Source: Acidimicrobiales bacterium (lineage in GTDB: Bacteria > Actinomycetota > Acidimicrobiia > Acidimicrobiales > SZUA-35). Taken from it: 46,396 nt of DNA. This document shows, piece after piece, positions 16,955 to 27,052 of this stretch. The DNA lies in NCBI GenBank assembly GCA_020629155.1, contig JAHDDW010000001.1, positions 1 through 46,396 of the forward strand, given 5' to 3'. Numbering within the stretch: the first letter of the stretch is position 1; every line of letters starts with the position of its first letter. A program made the position numbers and the translations under genes. The notes below the pieces were generated by a model, which did not search any database, was not told the origin of the DNA, and saw nothing but the letters and a program-made list of their open reading frames with translations.

Positions 16955-19900
16955 GTGAATCGTGTTACATCTTTAAAGAGTCATCTTGCCAAAAAAATTC
17001 TAGTGCTTGATGGTGCTATGGGGACAAGCATTCAAAAGCTTAAGCTCGGCGAACAAGATTATCGAGGTGACCGTTTTACTGATCATGAAGGCGATTTAAA
17101 AGGCAATAATGATTTGCTTTGCCTAACCAAACCAGACGTTATTTCGCAAATCCACACCGAATTTCTCGACGCTGGCGCTGACATCATCACAACAAACACA
17201 TTTAACGCTACCTCTATTTCGCAGGCTGACTATGAGCTGTCGCATCTAGCTTATGAGCTGAACGAAGCCGCTGCCCAGCTTGCACGAGCGGCCGCCGATG
17301 CCCAGAGCACTACCGAAAAACCTCGCTGGGTTGCTGGCGCTATCGGGCCGACAAGCAAAACCACGTCAATCTCGCCTGATGTGAACGACCCTGCGCATCG
17401 CAACATTACCTTTGAAGAACTTGTCGTTGCATACAGAGAAGCGATCGAAGGGCTCGTTGACGGCGGTGCTGACGTTATTTTAGTCGAAACCATTTTCGAC
17501 ACGCTCAACGCCAAGGCAGCCCTATTTGCACTCGCTGACTATAAAGCAACCAGCGGCAACGACATTCCCGTTATGATTTCAGGCACTATCACCGACTTGT
17601 CTGGCCGCACGCTCTCTGGGCAAACAACCGAAGCGTTTTGGAATTCGCTGCGCCACGCAAAACCGCTTTCGATCGGGCTGAACTGTGCGCTTGGCATCAA
17701 AGATTTAAAACCTCATATTGTTGAGCTTTCACGCATGGCCGACACCGCTGTTAGCTGCTACCCCAACGCTGGGCTGCCAAACGAACTTGGACAATACGAC
17801 GAAACCGCCGAGCAAACCGCTGCGGGCATCGCTGATCTGTTAGAAGCTGACGCCATCAACCTTGTCGGCGGCTGCTGTGGCACGACCCCAGAACATATTG
17901 CAGCTATGGCCGCTCTTGTCGAAGGCCAGGCACCGCGACCAATTCCAACCATCACAACAGCAACTCGCCTCAGTGGTTTAGAACCAATGACGATTGACTC
18001 GAACAGTCTGTTAGTTAACGTTGGTGAACGCACAAACGTCACAGGTTCAGCTCGTTTCAAAAAACTTATTATGGCCGACGATTTTGACGCAGCGGTCAGT
18101 GTCGCTCGCGACCAGGTTGATAATGGCGCACAAATTATCGACATTAACATGGACGAAGCCATGCTTGATTCCGAACAGGCTATGGTCACGTTTCTCAACC
18201 TGATAGCGACCGAGCCAGACATAGCTAAAGTGCCGTTTATGATCGACTCATCGAAGTGGTCGGTTATCGAGGCAGGGCTTCGCTGCGTGCAGGGCAAAGC
18301 TATTGTCAACTCGATTAGTCTGAAAGAGGGCGAGGAAACCTTTTTACGTCACGCTTCGCTAGCGCAACGCTATGGCGCTGCGGTTGTTATCATGGCGTTC
18401 GACGAAGAAGGCCAAGCCGAAACACTCGAACAGAAAGTGTCTATCTGCACCCGAGCACACGATCTGTTGGTAGCGCAACTAGATTTTCCTCCTGAAGATA
18501 TTATCTTCGACCCAAACGTTTTTGCTGTCGCGACAGGCATTGAAGAACACGCTGACTATGGCGTTGCCTTTATCGAGGCGGCCCGACAGCTCAAAGAAAA
18601 CATGCCGCTGACAAATACTTCGGGTGGGCTCAGCAACCTAAGTTTTTCGTTCCGAGGCAATAATCCGCTGCGTGAAGCGATGCATACCGTGTTTTTGTAT
18701 CACGCAACAAAGGTAGGCATGACGATGGCGATCGTCAACGCTGGGCGGCTGCCAACCTATGAAGATATCGAACCTGATTTGCGTGACCGTATCGAAGACG
18801 TGATCTTTAACCGTCGTGACGATGCCACCGAACGTCTTATCGACGTGGCAAGCCAAGCCCAAAGCAACGCAAAAGCTGCTACAGAAGACCTCACCTGGCG
18901 AGAAAAATCTGTCGAAGAACGCCTCAGCCACGCGCTTGTCAAAGGTTTAGATAGCTATGTTGTTGCAGATGCCGAAGAGGCACGGCTGGCGCTTGGCAAA
19001 GCGCTGAGTGTAATTGAAGGGCCGTTGATGGCTGGCATGGATGTTGTTGGCGACCTGTTCGGTGCAGGCAAAATGTTTCTGCCTCAGGTTGTGAAAAGCG
19101 CACGCGTGATGAAAAAAGCGGTCGCCCATTTAGAGCCTTTTATCGCCGCTGAAGGTGGAGAAAACCAGTCAGCTGGCAAAGTGGTTATCGCTACCGCCAA
19201 AGGCGATGTGCACGATATCGGCAAAAACATCGTCGCGGTTGTGCTTCGCTGCAATAACTACGAGGTTGTGGACCTTGGCGTGATGGTGCCAGCAGCCACC
19301 ATCTTAGAGACAGCGAAAGAACACAACGCCGATGTGATTGGCGTGTCTGGGCTTATCACCCCGTCGCTAGATGAAATGGTTTTTATCGCCGAAGAGATGG
19401 ATAAAGCAGGCTTTGATATTCCGCTGTTAATCGGCGGCGCAACGACAAGTGAGATTCATACTGCGGTAAAAATAGACCCAGCCTACAAACACAGCACGCT
19501 GTATGTGCCTGATGCGTCGCGTGCGGTGAGTGTGGTGAGCACGCTGCTCAGTGATAAAAGTGATAGCTATAAGCAGGAAACAAAGCAGCGATATGCTTCG
19601 CTGCGAGAGCAACGGGCTTCAGGCACGGCCAACAAAGTGTTGCCGCTTGCAAAAGCACGAGCGAATAAAGCTAAGCCAGACTGGAGCGAAGCACCTAAGC
19701 AACCCTCATATTTAGGCGTGCGCACGATACATGTTCCGTTAGAAGCACTTGTTCCTTTCATTGACTGGTCGCCTTTTTTCAGAACCTGGGACCTGATCGG
19801 CACCTACCCGAAGATTTTGTCACACCCCGAAGTTGGCGACGTTGCAACCGATGTTTTCAACGATGCGCAGGCCATGCTCACTCAAATTGTTGCTGAGGGC

Positions 19901-20599
19901 TGGCTTGAAGCCGATGCAGTTGTCGGGTTTTGGGCAGCAAATAGCGACGAGGACGACATCGTTCTGTATGAAGATGCGACGCGCAGCACCGAGCTGGCTC
20001 GCATCCACACGTTGCGCCAACAAGTTGTTCATAGCGATGGTCGTCCGAACTTTGCGCTCGCCGACTTTATTGCGCCCACAGCTAGCGGCGTTGGTGACTA
20101 TATCGGAGCGTTTGCTGTGACAACAGGCAGTCTTGTCGAGCAGCGAGCCCAAGCGTATGAAGCAGCTGGCGATGACTACAACTCGATCATGCTAAAATCG
20201 ATCGCTGATCGTCTAGCCGAAGCGTGCGCCGAATATATGCACGCCCAAGTGCGGGCCGACTTGTGGGGCTATGAAACGAAGCAATATTCCAACGAAGAAC
20301 TGATCAAAGAGCGATACCAGGGGATTCGCCCTGCGCCAGGCTACCCAGCGTGTCCAGACCATAGCGAAAAAGCTACCATTTTTGACTTACTCGACGCGCC
20401 GGACGCTATCGGGTTACAGCTCACCGAGTCGTTCGCGATAACGCCAGCAGCCGCCGTAAGCGGACTCTACTTTTCGCATAAAGAAAGCCGCTATTTCGGT
20501 GTCCGCAAAGTCGGCGAAGACCAGCTCCAAGACTACGCGAAACGCAAAGGTATGACTATCGACGAAGCCACCCGCTGGCTCCGCCCTGTTCTTTCGTAA
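16955..20599 (+). CDS. metH: Cobalamin-dependent methionine synthase
   Basis: This full-length 1214-residue MetH transfers a methyl group from methyltetrahydrofolate through cobalamin to homocysteine. Domains run in the usual order. The homocysteine domain (1-320) has zinc ligands C244 in GLNCALG and C307/C308 in [10 protein letters not shown]. The folate domain (about 345-610) contains [12 protein letters not shown]. The B12 cap (about 640-730) is followed by the B12 domain with DVHDIGKN (D751, H753). The activation domain (about 890-1214) has [12 protein letters not shown]. All key residues are present. The GTG start follows GAGTAGG. I see no cobalamin or SAH riboswitch in the 150 bp upstream. 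It appears monocistronic, flanked by parDE on one side and small minus-strand genes on the other. Confidence 0.97.
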   Translation: MNRVTSLKSHLAKKILVLDGAMGTSIQKLKLGEQDYRGDRFTDHEGDLKGNNDLLCLTKPDVISQIHTEFLDAGADIITTNTFNATSISQADYELSHLAYELNEAAAQLARAAADAQSTTEKPRWVAGAIGPTSKTTSISPDVNDPAHRNITFEELVVAYREAIEGLVDGGADVILVETIFDTLNAKAALFALADYKATSGNDIPVMISGTITDLSGRTLSGQTTEAFWNSLRHAKPLSIGLNCALGIKDLKPHIVELSRMADTAVSCYPNAGLPNELGQYDETAEQTAAGIADLLEADAINLVGGCCGTTPEHIAAMAALVEGQAPRPIPTITTATRLSGLEPMTIDSNSLLVNVGERTNVTGSARFKKLIMADDFDAAVSVARDQVDNGAQIIDINMDEAMLDSEQAMVTFLNLIATEPDIAKVPFMIDSSKWSVIEAGLRCVQGKAIVNSISLKEGEETFLRHASLAQRYGAAVVIMAFDEEGQAETLEQKVSICTRAHDLLVAQLDFPPEDIIFDPNVFAVATGIEEHADYGVAFIEAARQLKENMPLTNTSGGLSNLSFSFRGNNPLREAMHTVFLYHATKVGMTMAIVNAGRLPTYEDIEPDLRDRIEDVIFNRRDDATERLIDVASQAQSNAKAATEDLTWREKSVEERLSHALVKGLDSYVVADAEEARLALGKALSVIEGPLMAGMDVVGDLFGAGKMFLPQVVKSARVMKKAVAHLEPFIAAEGGENQSAGKVVIATAKGDVHDIGKNIVAVVLRCNNYEVVDLGVMVPAATILETAKEHNADVIGVSGLITPSLDEMVFIAEEMDKAGFDIPLLIGGATTSEIHTAVKIDPAYKHSTLYVPDASRAVSVVSTLLSDKSDSYKQETKQRYASLREQRASGTANKVLPLAKARANKAKPDWSEAPKQPSYLGVRTIHVPLEALVPFIDWSPFFRTWDLIGTYPKILSHPEVGDVATDVFNDAQAMLTQIVAEGWLEADAVVGFWAANSDEDDIVLYEDATRSTELARIHTLRQQVVHSDGRPNFALADFIAPTASGVGDYIGAFAVTTGSLVEQRAQAYEAAGDDYNSIMLKSIADRLAEACAEYMHAQVRADLWGYETKQYSNEELIKERYQGIRPAPGYPACPDHSEKATIFDLLDAPDAIGLQLTESFAITPAAAVSGLYFSHKESRYFGVRKVGEDQLQDYAKRKGMTIDEATRWLRPVLS

Positions 20600-20613
20600 G
20601 CGTACTAAAGAAC
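20588..20613 (+). terminator. Possible hairpin at the end of metH
   Basis: GTTCTTT (20588-20594) and AAAGAAC (20607-20613) form a perfect 7-bp stem spanning the metH stop codon. No run of T follows, so this is a weak terminator candidate. Confidence 0.3.
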
Positions 20614-20717
20614 TAAACCTATTTTCTAACTGTTAAAGAGGCCATATCACATAATATATAGCAGATATAGAAATGACTGAGGCAATGCATGAGGCGATGC
20701 ACCAAAGTAGACGGTTT

Positions 20718-20960
20718 TTAAATGGCGAAGTTGGTGTCAGGGCAAGAAGGTGGTAAGCCTAGGTTAGATGGATTTTCAAGATCGAGTTGTGCAGAAGCAA
20801 ATACTATTGCCCCCGTTGTTCCTTCTTTATATGAGCGATTCTTGGAACGTACAAGATAGTACAGAACAGCAATGAATGCCCCAATGATAATTCCAAACAA
20901 TACCAAGTTTTCGCCTTCACCGGTTGTCAAACAAGAGGTCAGCAGTAAATCAACATACAT
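20718..20960 (-). CDS. Small single-span membrane protein, uncertain
   Basis: The 80-residue reading frame has a polar start, LTTGEGEN, a strong hydrophobic span (about 19-37, VLFGIIIGAFIAVLYYLV), a basic stop-transfer (RSKNRSYK) and a polar tail. I recognise no family. No ribosome site precedes the ATG. The hydrophobic pattern and the position downstream of two other small minus-strand genes are the only support. Confidence 0.4.
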   Translation of the reverse strand: MYVDLLLTSCLTTGEGENLVLFGIIIGAFIAVLYYLVRSKNRSYKEGTTGAIVFASAQLDLENPSNLGLPPSCPDTNFAI

Positions 20961-20989
20961 ATATCAACACTATCATCATTGTTGTTGCT

Positions 20990-21151
20990 TCAGATATGGC
21001 TAGAAACCCATTCAGGCAACGTTGGCAATGACTCTCGGAACGTTGCCATCGTGATAAGGCTGCACACAAACGGGATCAACAAGAAGGCCAACAGCATAGG
21101 CCAAGCAATCGAAGAGAAATCACCTTGGGTGATCTGTTCGTATCGCTTCAC
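20990..21151 (-). CDS. Small membrane protein overlapping the DUF4259-like gene
   Basis: A GTG start overlaps the TGA stop of the upstream gene as GTGA, the classic arrangement for translational coupling. The 53-residue product begins VKRYEQITQGDFSSIAWP and has one hydrophobic span (about 20-35, LLAFLLIPFVCSLITM) and a short polar end. The frame is open further upstream, but those extra residues overlap the neighbour out of frame. No known family is recognised. Confidence 0.5.
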   Translation of the reverse strand: MKRYEQITQGDFSSIAWPMLLAFLLIPFVCSLITMATFRESLPTLPEWVSSHI

Positions 21152-21549
21152 AAGACTTTTGTTAGGCGATCTTTCACTTCGGCGACTACTGCAAGCCACT
21201 CACTCAAGCTCCCAGATTCTTCCCAAAGCTGATATGACTCTGAGTCTTCTGCGTCGACAAGTCGATCAAGTGCCAAAATTGCTGATGGAATCAACCGCTC
21301 AAATTCATCACCAGTAAATGCTTCTACAAACTCAACGACCTCGCTGCAATACGCGCTTTGTTCTCCGCCACCTGCACGCAACCGTGCTACCACGTCTGCT
21401 GCTGCAAGCACTGCATCTCCTTCAAAATATCCACCTTGTAAGGCCTCTTGCAAAGACTCTTCTATGTAGACTACTCCGCCTTCTTTTAGACCATAGGTCC
21501 AGTCTGCCGCGCCGTCATTATCGTAAACCCCAACACCATGTGCACCCAT
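21148..21549 (-). CDS. DUF4259-like protein
   Basis: The 133-residue product starts MGAHGVGVYDNDGAADWTYG, which resembles the MGxWGxGxFENDxAxDW opening of DUF4259 proteins, a small widespread family of unknown function. The rest is acidic and helical (EESLQEALQGGYFEGDAVLAA, then EWLAVVAEVKDRL), also typical of that family. No catalytic motif is evident. It seems to lead a short operon with the small membrane gene that overlaps its stop codon. No clear ribosome site is seen before the ATG. Confidence 0.75.
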   Translation of the reverse strand: MGAHGVGVYDNDGAADWTYGLKEGGVVYIEESLQEALQGGYFEGDAVLAAADVVARLRAGGGEQSAYCSEVVEFVEAFTGDEFERLIPSAILALDRLVDAEDSESYQLWEESGSLSEWLAVVAEVKDRLTKVL

Positions 21550-21746
21550 TGCAATCCAATCTATAGCGAACTCGCATGCAATTATAGCTAAAAACCTAAG
21601 AGGTTCGACCGCTTCTCTAAAGCAGATCTGTTAACGATAACCTTTTCGTTGCAGCTGCTAGGTCATTATGCTCAAGTATTTTTGCACTAGGTCGATAGTA
21701 GTACGGGGAGGTACGCAGCACTAGCCGTCTAGTCAAAAGAATCATT

Positions 21747-22388
21747 ATGCAAACCTCACAACACGCAGTACAGAAAAAAACCTATGAAGACACGGTTAAA
21801 GAAACGAAACTCGCTGTCGCCCGTGAGTTACATGACACAGTTGCACAAGCGCTCACAGGTGTTGCATACAATATCGATAAGCTGCAACGCAGTTCCTCAG
21901 ACAAAGAGACGCAACGGGAGCTTAAAAAAATTCAACGAAATCTAGCTGCAGCTCAGCAAGACCTCCGCTATATCATGGGGGATCTCCGCAGCCAAACCAA
22001 ACGACAACAACATCTTGTCCAAGTACTGCGCAAAGCAACAGCCAAGCTCGCCAAAGAACACAGCGTTAACGTGTACGCCGATATCGAAACAGAACACTAC
22101 CTCGAACCAGCTATTGAGCATGAGTTTGCTCAACTCGCCAAAGAAGCACTAGCGAATATCGCCAAACATGCAACCGCACAAAATGTAACTGTTTTGTGGC
22201 GTTGTGATGGTTCTTTCAGCGCCCTAGAGATAACCGATGATGGGGTTGGTTTCGAAGACGGTTTCAAAGCAGACGCCTACGGGGTGCTCGGCATGAAAGA
22301 ACGAGCCACGAACATAGGCGCAACATTTAATCTCATATCCAATCCAGAAAAAGGAACGATAGTACAGTGCATCCTCGAAAAAATGTAA
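21747..22388 (+). CDS. Minimal NarL-type sensor histidine kinase without a sensor domain
   Basis: The 213-residue protein consists only of a HisKA_3 dimerisation and phospho-acceptor segment (VARELHDTVAQALTG, H29) and an HATPase_c domain with ALANIAKHATAQ (N box), DDGVGF (G1 box) and GVLGMKERA (G2 box). It has no transmembrane helix and no PAS or GAF domain. An in-frame stop lies a short way upstream, so it is not simply a mis-called start of a longer kinase. It should phosphorylate the regulator encoded just downstream, whose predicted start overlaps its end. Its stimulus must come from the cytoplasm or a partner protein. Confidence 0.9.
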   Translation: MQTSQHAVQKKTYEDTVKETKLAVARELHDTVAQALTGVAYNIDKLQRSSSDKETQRELKKIQRNLAAAQQDLRYIMGDLRSQTKRQQHLVQVLRKATAKLAKEHSVNVYADIETEHYLEPAIEHEFAQLAKEALANIAKHATAQNVTVLWRCDGSFSALEITDDGVGFEDGFKADAYGVLGMKERATNIGATFNLISNPEKGTIVQCILEKM

Positions 22389-23113
22389 ACGGCAACAACA
22401 GACTCTATAAAAAAACACCTGCCACAGGATTTGCTCCTTCCGCAAGACAACAAGCAGCTGCAACTGAATCTAGAACACGTGTGATGCTTGTTGACGACCA
22501 TAAGATGTTACGTGAAGGGCTTAAAACATCGCTACAAAATCTTGGATACGAAATCGTAGCTGAGGCCAGAAACGGCAGCGAAGCTGTCGACTTAGCAGCA
22601 GCTATCAGACCTGAAATTATTTTGATGGACGTGACAATGCCTGGTATCGACGGGGTTGAGGCAACCCGTCAAATCAAAGAACGTGTTCCTAACATATTCA
22701 TTATTATTCTCACAATGCATTCTGATCAAAACATTTTATCAGAAGCTATTCGCGCTGGCGCGAACGGTTATCTTGTGAAAGATTGCAGCATGGGTGAAAT
22801 CAAATCAGCGATCGACTCTGTTGTGACAGGCGAAACAGTGCTTTCCCCACATTTGGCGGCAACAGTCCTCGCCGAAGTCCGTAACACTCAAGATAAAGAC
22901 CAACGCAAAGGCCGGATCATTACCGCAAGAGAGGAAGAAGTTTTGCAGCTTATCGCTGACGGTTGTTCAACTCCAGAAGTAGCAGAGCAGCTCTATATAA
23001 GCCAGAAGACTGTCAAGAATCATCTTGCGTCCATCTATCAAAAACTTGACGCTCGCGATCGCACACAAGCAGTCCTACAAGCTGTCCGCATGGGGCTTGT
23101 CAGCATTAGCTAA
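22367..23113 (+). CDS. NarL/LuxR-family response regulator
   Basis: The receiver domain (about 39-155) has the acidic pair DDH, the phospho-acceptor D88 in ILMDVTMPG, the switch threonine in IIILTMHSD and the lysine in YLVKDCS. A LuxR-type helix-turn-helix follows (about 180-240: REEEVLQLIADG, VAEQLYISQKTVKNHLASIYQKL). The GTG at 22367 overlaps the kinase gene by 22 bp and has AAGGA about 12 bases upstream. An ATG at 22484 would start right at the receiver domain. The 39-residue N-terminal extension from the GTG is polar and may not be translated. It forms a two-component pair with the kinase and probably controls nearby genes such as the transporter that follows. Confidence 0.93.
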   Translation: MHPRKNVNGNNRLYKKTPATGFAPSARQQAAATESRTRVMLVDDHKMLREGLKTSLQNLGYEIVAEARNGSEAVDLAAAIRPEIILMDVTMPGIDGVEATRQIKERVPNIFIIILTMHSDQNILSEAIRAGANGYLVKDCSMGEIKSAIDSVVTGETVLSPHLAATVLAEVRNTQDKDQRKGRIITAREEEVLQLIADGCSTPEVAEQLYISQKTVKNHLASIYQKLDARDRTQAVLQAVRMGLVSIS

Positions 23114-23191
23114 AGTCTGATGTAACAACTCTAGCAATTTCTTGTTGAAACAGATGTTGCAATAAGAAGCTGCTAGCGGTTCACTCAATAG

Positions 23192-24394
23192 GTGGCTACA
23201 AGCCAGCTAAGTCGACACCTTCGTGCTCTCATAGCAAGACATACATTGTTTCTCTACGCAAGAGACAGCTTCCGCCTTTTCACTAATCTCTACCTATTTG
23301 AAACCTCTGATGGCGATCTGCAGCTTGTTGCGATCTTCAATATTCTATTTCTGGTATTTCACACCGCAGCTTTTCCACTCTGTGCCGGCCCTGTCAAAAA
23401 AGGCAGAGGCACAGGCAACCTAGTGTCAGCCTTACTTGGCTTAGCCGCAACGATGACGACCGTTCTACTTTTAGGAGAAGAAACCGCACAGTGGTATGTG
23501 CCTCTAGGCATAGTTTTTGGTTTTTTTAATGGGCAATATTGGATCGTTGCTCATGCCGAATCGTTAGACGCAACCGATGAATCTAACCGAGCAACATTTT
23601 TCTCCTACAGACAATCACTTCGTTTAGCGACAGCTGTATTGATGCCTGCTATCGCTTGGACTATCTTCGCTACCACATCAAATGACGCTCTTGCATACCA
23701 AATGATTTTTGCTCTTGCTATCGCCGCTATCTTATCTGCTTTGTTTTTCGCCAAAGTCACCATGAAAACAAGTGAAACGTTTCTTCTGAGACAAACCTGG
23801 CAGACGCTACGCAAAACACCCGGCTTTCTTGCGTTAGGAGGATACAGCACAATTTCAACTGCCGTAGTGCGAGGCGCAATAGTTACGCCACTATTACCCT
23901 TCTTGCTTGTTGACTTACTTGAAGGAACAACGCAATTTACGATGGTCGAGACCATAACCCAATGTAGCGTTATTCTCATTAGTGTCACTTTCGCACGTTA
24001 TCAAAAAAATGCTGACCGCATAGTTTCTATGGGGTACGTCGCGTTATTTTTGATAGCTACAGGTTTGTTTATGCTTTTCTTTGAAGCATCACTTTTCACC
24101 TATGGCCTTTATCTTGTGCTCAACATTACTGGAGCCTCAGCCATGGCTATTTCTTGGAGCACTATCTCATACAACTTTGTCTCGCATACCCCTACGATTG
24201 CCCAACAAGATGTTGAATATATCGTTATACGGGAATTCTTTGGTTTAAGCGGCTACACGGCAACCTTTGTGTTTCTCTACTTTTTTGACTCGCTCACGCT
24301 TGAAGCACTACGGCCGTTGCTGTTTACGCTTCTTCTTGGACTTGTAGTTTCAGGTCTGCTTTACAAGCGCCTTGTCAAAGCTTTTGCTATTTAG
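23192..24394 (+). CDS. MFS-like membrane transporter, paralogue 1
   Basis: The 400-residue protein has about 12 hydrophobic spans in two halves, as in the major facilitator superfamily. It is clearly paralogous to the protein encoded at 35994-37208. Shared stretches include ARHTLFLYARDSFRLF near the N-terminus, the SDGDL and KGxGT motifs, GxFNGQYW, FFSYRQ, RTPGF-like KTPGF and LPFLLVDLL. The substrate is unknown. The chosen start is GTG, with no strong ribosome site. It lies 78 bp after the two-component genes on the same strand and could be their target or partner. Confidence 0.8.
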   Translation: MATSQLSRHLRALIARHTLFLYARDSFRLFTNLYLFETSDGDLQLVAIFNILFLVFHTAAFPLCAGPVKKGRGTGNLVSALLGLAATMTTVLLLGEETAQWYVPLGIVFGFFNGQYWIVAHAESLDATDESNRATFFSYRQSLRLATAVLMPAIAWTIFATTSNDALAYQMIFALAIAAILSALFFAKVTMKTSETFLLRQTWQTLRKTPGFLALGGYSTISTAVVRGAIVTPLLPFLLVDLLEGTTQFTMVETITQCSVILISVTFARYQKNADRIVSMGYVALFLIATGLFMLFFEASLFTYGLYLVLNITGASAMAISWSTISYNFVSHTPTIAQQDVEYIVIREFFGLSGYTATFVFLYFFDSLTLEALRPLLFTLLLGLVVSGLLYKRLVKAFAI

Positions 24395-24442
24395 CACTGC
24401 CAAAGTAATACCGTGCTAGCTGACCACAAGCTATCTCCGCTT

Positions 24443-25828
24443 TTAGAAGAGTTGTGTTGTCACTAAAACAATAGGGCGAGTGAAATCGAGGATAAGCGGG
24501 ATTAACGTTAAGATTCCCATAACACCAACAACACCATAGGTGAGAGGAACTAGTTTATTTGCATCAGCATGATATGGCTTGTTACTAATGCGGCTGCGAA
24601 TAGCTTCATAGGTTGCAATCGCAGCATGCCCACCATCAAGTGGCAGCAGTGGCACAAGGTTAAAAATGCCCACAATGATATTGAACATTATGAGCATACC
24701 GATAGGCATCGACCAATCTAGGTCTGGATCACCAGCGATTTTCACAACACCAACAATCGATGTAGGCCGTCCCGCTTCTGGGTCGTCAACAGACACCTCC
24801 CCACGAGTTCCGATATTCGAAACTGCTGTAGAGAAACCTTCCGGGACACGGCTCATCCCTTCAGGGATGCTCATAAACGCAGAACCATAGAAAGTAACGC
24901 CCTCCCACACTCCTGGTCGTTCACGCTGAGTAAACGATGGCCCGACACCAAGAAAGCCATATTCTGCGTCGGGGTCTGTTCTATCAGTGAAAATGTTCTC
25001 AGGCAGCAGCGCACCATATGAACGCTGCTCTGGCGGTGTAACCCTGCTTGCCAACGCAACCGATGAGGTAATTATTTCGCCATTACGCTCAACTTCAAGT
25101 GTAACTTCTTTCCCAGGGTTAGCCCTAAGATACGTACTCATATCGCTAAAGTTTGCCGATTCAATACCATCAACTGACACTATTGAATCGCCGAGCTGCA
25201 ACCCAGCTTCTGAAGAAGGAGCAGCTTTTTCGGTGCCATCTGGAGATTCAAGAACACTAATTTCGCCTATCTCCCAGGCGCCTGCTCTATCAGGAAACCC
25301 AACAGCGGCAAACAAAACAATCGCAAGAACAAAAGCTTGGATGAAATGCATTATCGAACCTGCTGTAATCACAAGCATACGTTTTGGGTAGCTTTGATTC
25401 ATATATGCCCTTGGCGCGTCTTGCTCATCACACGGGTCTAAATTATTCATCCCGATAATCCGCACAAAAGCACCTAACGGCAACAGTCGAATCCCATATT
25501 CTGTTTCGCCTCGTTTAAACGACCAAAGCCTTGGCCCCATAAAAAGAAAAAACTGTGTAGCTTTCATCCCTGTCCATTTTGCAGTTGCGAAATGCCCTAG
25601 TTCATGCAAAAAGATAGAGATCAAAATACCAAAAATGATTAGAACATAGCGGACATCAGCGAACACCCACAGCGCAATAAACAGCGCAGCAATAACAACT
25701 AGCCCTATGGGGTTTGATTTGACTTCGTCTTCGTCCAACTCTTTGGGCTCGCGCATGAGCCACGGCGCTTTATCATCGCTTTCAGGAGCAGCAACGTTGT
25801 GCTCACCACTTTGTTTTTTCCGCATCAT
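24443..25828 (-). CDS. rseP: Site-2 metalloprotease, RseP family
   Basis: This intramembrane zinc protease of family M50 probably cleaves anti-sigma factors or signal-peptide remnants. The zinc-binding HELGH is at 75-79 within a membrane helix, the second active-site motif NLVPLLPLDGGHA lies near residue 400, and a PDZ domain (about 200-270, GLQLGDSIVSVDGIE) is in the middle. Of 461 residues, the first 38 are a hydrophilic acidic extension not usual in RseP. The ATG directly follows the dxr stop (TGAATG), so the genes are coupled. This dxr-rseP order is common in actinobacteria; ispG, which often follows, is not here. Confidence 0.94.
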   Translation of the reverse strand: MMRKKQSGEHNVAAPESDDKAPWLMREPKELDEDEVKSNPIGLVVIAALFIALWVFADVRYVLIIFGILISIFLHELGHFATAKWTGMKATQFFLFMGPRLWSFKRGETEYGIRLLPLGAFVRIIGMNNLDPCDEQDAPRAYMNQSYPKRMLVITAGSIMHFIQAFVLAIVLFAAVGFPDRAGAWEIGEISVLESPDGTEKAAPSSEAGLQLGDSIVSVDGIESANFSDMSTYLRANPGKEVTLEVERNGEIITSSVALASRVTPPEQRSYGALLPENIFTDRTDPDAEYGFLGVGPSFTQRERPGVWEGVTFYGSAFMSIPEGMSRVPEGFSTAVSNIGTRGEVSVDDPEAGRPTSIVGVVKIAGDPDLDWSMPIGMLIMFNIIVGIFNLVPLLPLDGGHAAIATYEAIRSRISNKPYHADANKLVPLTYGVVGVMGILTLIPLILDFTRPIVLVTTQLF

Positions 25829-27007
25829 TCACTTCCAGTCTCTTACGAGCCTAGCTGCAACTCTTCTTGCTTCAGCATCGGCAGCTAGCACTTCTTCTAA
25901 ACTAGTTGCGTCTAAAGGCTCGCAAGACGTTATAACCTTTTCAACCAGCGTAGGTATTTCGATCCACGCTATCTTTTCGGAAAGAAACGCCTCGACAGCT
26001 ACTTCGTTCGCAGCGCTTAACCATGTTGGAGCCACGCCTCCTACTGCAGCAGCTTCATATGCCAGAGTAAGGCATGGAAACAGTTCACGGTCTGGCGCTT
26101 CAAAATCGAGACGCATAGTTTGTGACCAGTCGATCGAGCCATAGGGCTGTGTAAGGCGATCAGGGTACGCTAACGCATAGCCGATCGGGAGCTTCATGTC
26201 AGGCATCGATAGTTTAGCGATCGTTGAACCATCGCAATACGTAACCATAGAATGCACAACAGACTGAGGGTGAACTACAACTTCGATATCTTCTAGTCCC
26301 AGCCCGTACCCTAAAGTGCCTGCTGGTGTGCCATAGAGCTCATAGGCTTCGATAACTTCTAAGCCTTTATTCATAAGCGTTGACGAATCAATTGTTATCT
26401 TTGGCCCCATCGACCATGTTGGGTGATCCAAGGCATCAGCGACAGTTACTGCCTCAAGCTGATCACGACTATATCCTCGAAACGGTCCCCCTGATGCTGT
26501 GACTTGCAATCTCGACACACGAGAATCAACCGTATTTGCACGCAAGCATTGATGAATTGCTGCATGTTCGCTGTCAACGGGGATCAGCTCTGCTCCTGGC
26601 GTACAGCGAGCTTTCTGCACAACAGGGCCTGCTGCAATCAGTGACTCTTTATTCGCTAACGCTAACCGTTTGCCTGCCTGCAAACACCCCAACGTAACTG
26701 GCAAACCAGCGAAACCGACGACACCGTTAACGCTGACATCGGCAATACCAGCAAGTTCGCTAAGCGCCTCAGTAGAGACAACCTCGACCGAACTACCAAT
26801 ACGATCTTTGCATTCTTTAATTTTTGTTTCGTCACTAAGCGCAACTGTCTGCGGCGAGAACTCTCCGATTTGCTCTAGCAACAAGTCCATCTTGTGGCCG
26901 CTAGCAGCCAGCACAGCCACATCATAGTTGTAATCGCTCTCAGCGATCACTTCGAGGGTCTGAGTTCCTATCGACCCCGTAGACCCAAAAACTCCAACTG
27001 TTGTCAT
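25829..27007 (-). CDS. dxr: 1-deoxy-D-xylulose 5-phosphate reductoisomerase
   Basis: This enzyme makes 2-C-methyl-D-erythritol 4-phosphate with NADPH in the non-mevalonate isoprenoid route. The NADPH loop GSTGSIGTQT is at 8-17. The metal and substrate motifs PVDSEHAAIHQ, TASGGPFR, TLMNKGLEVIEA and HPQSVVHSMV are all intact. The length of 392 matches the family. GAGGCAGGG precedes the ATG. It lies 45 bp after cdsA and abuts rseP within the same operon. Confidence 0.97.
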   Translation of the reverse strand: MTTVGVFGSTGSIGTQTLEVIAESDYNYDVAVLAASGHKMDLLLEQIGEFSPQTVALSDETKIKECKDRIGSSVEVVSTEALSELAGIADVSVNGVVGFAGLPVTLGCLQAGKRLALANKESLIAAGPVVQKARCTPGAELIPVDSEHAAIHQCLRANTVDSRVSRLQVTASGGPFRGYSRDQLEAVTVADALDHPTWSMGPKITIDSSTLMNKGLEVIEAYELYGTPAGTLGYGLGLEDIEVVVHPQSVVHSMVTYCDGSTIAKLSMPDMKLPIGYALAYPDRLTQPYGSIDWSQTMRLDFEAPDRELFPCLTLAYEAAAVGGVAPTWLSAANEVAVEAFLSEKIAWIEIPTLVEKVITSCEPLDATSLEEVLAADAEARRVAARLVRDWK

Positions 27008-27052
27008 ATCCCTGCCTCTTTATTGCTAAAAGCTGCGTATATAGACATTCCC

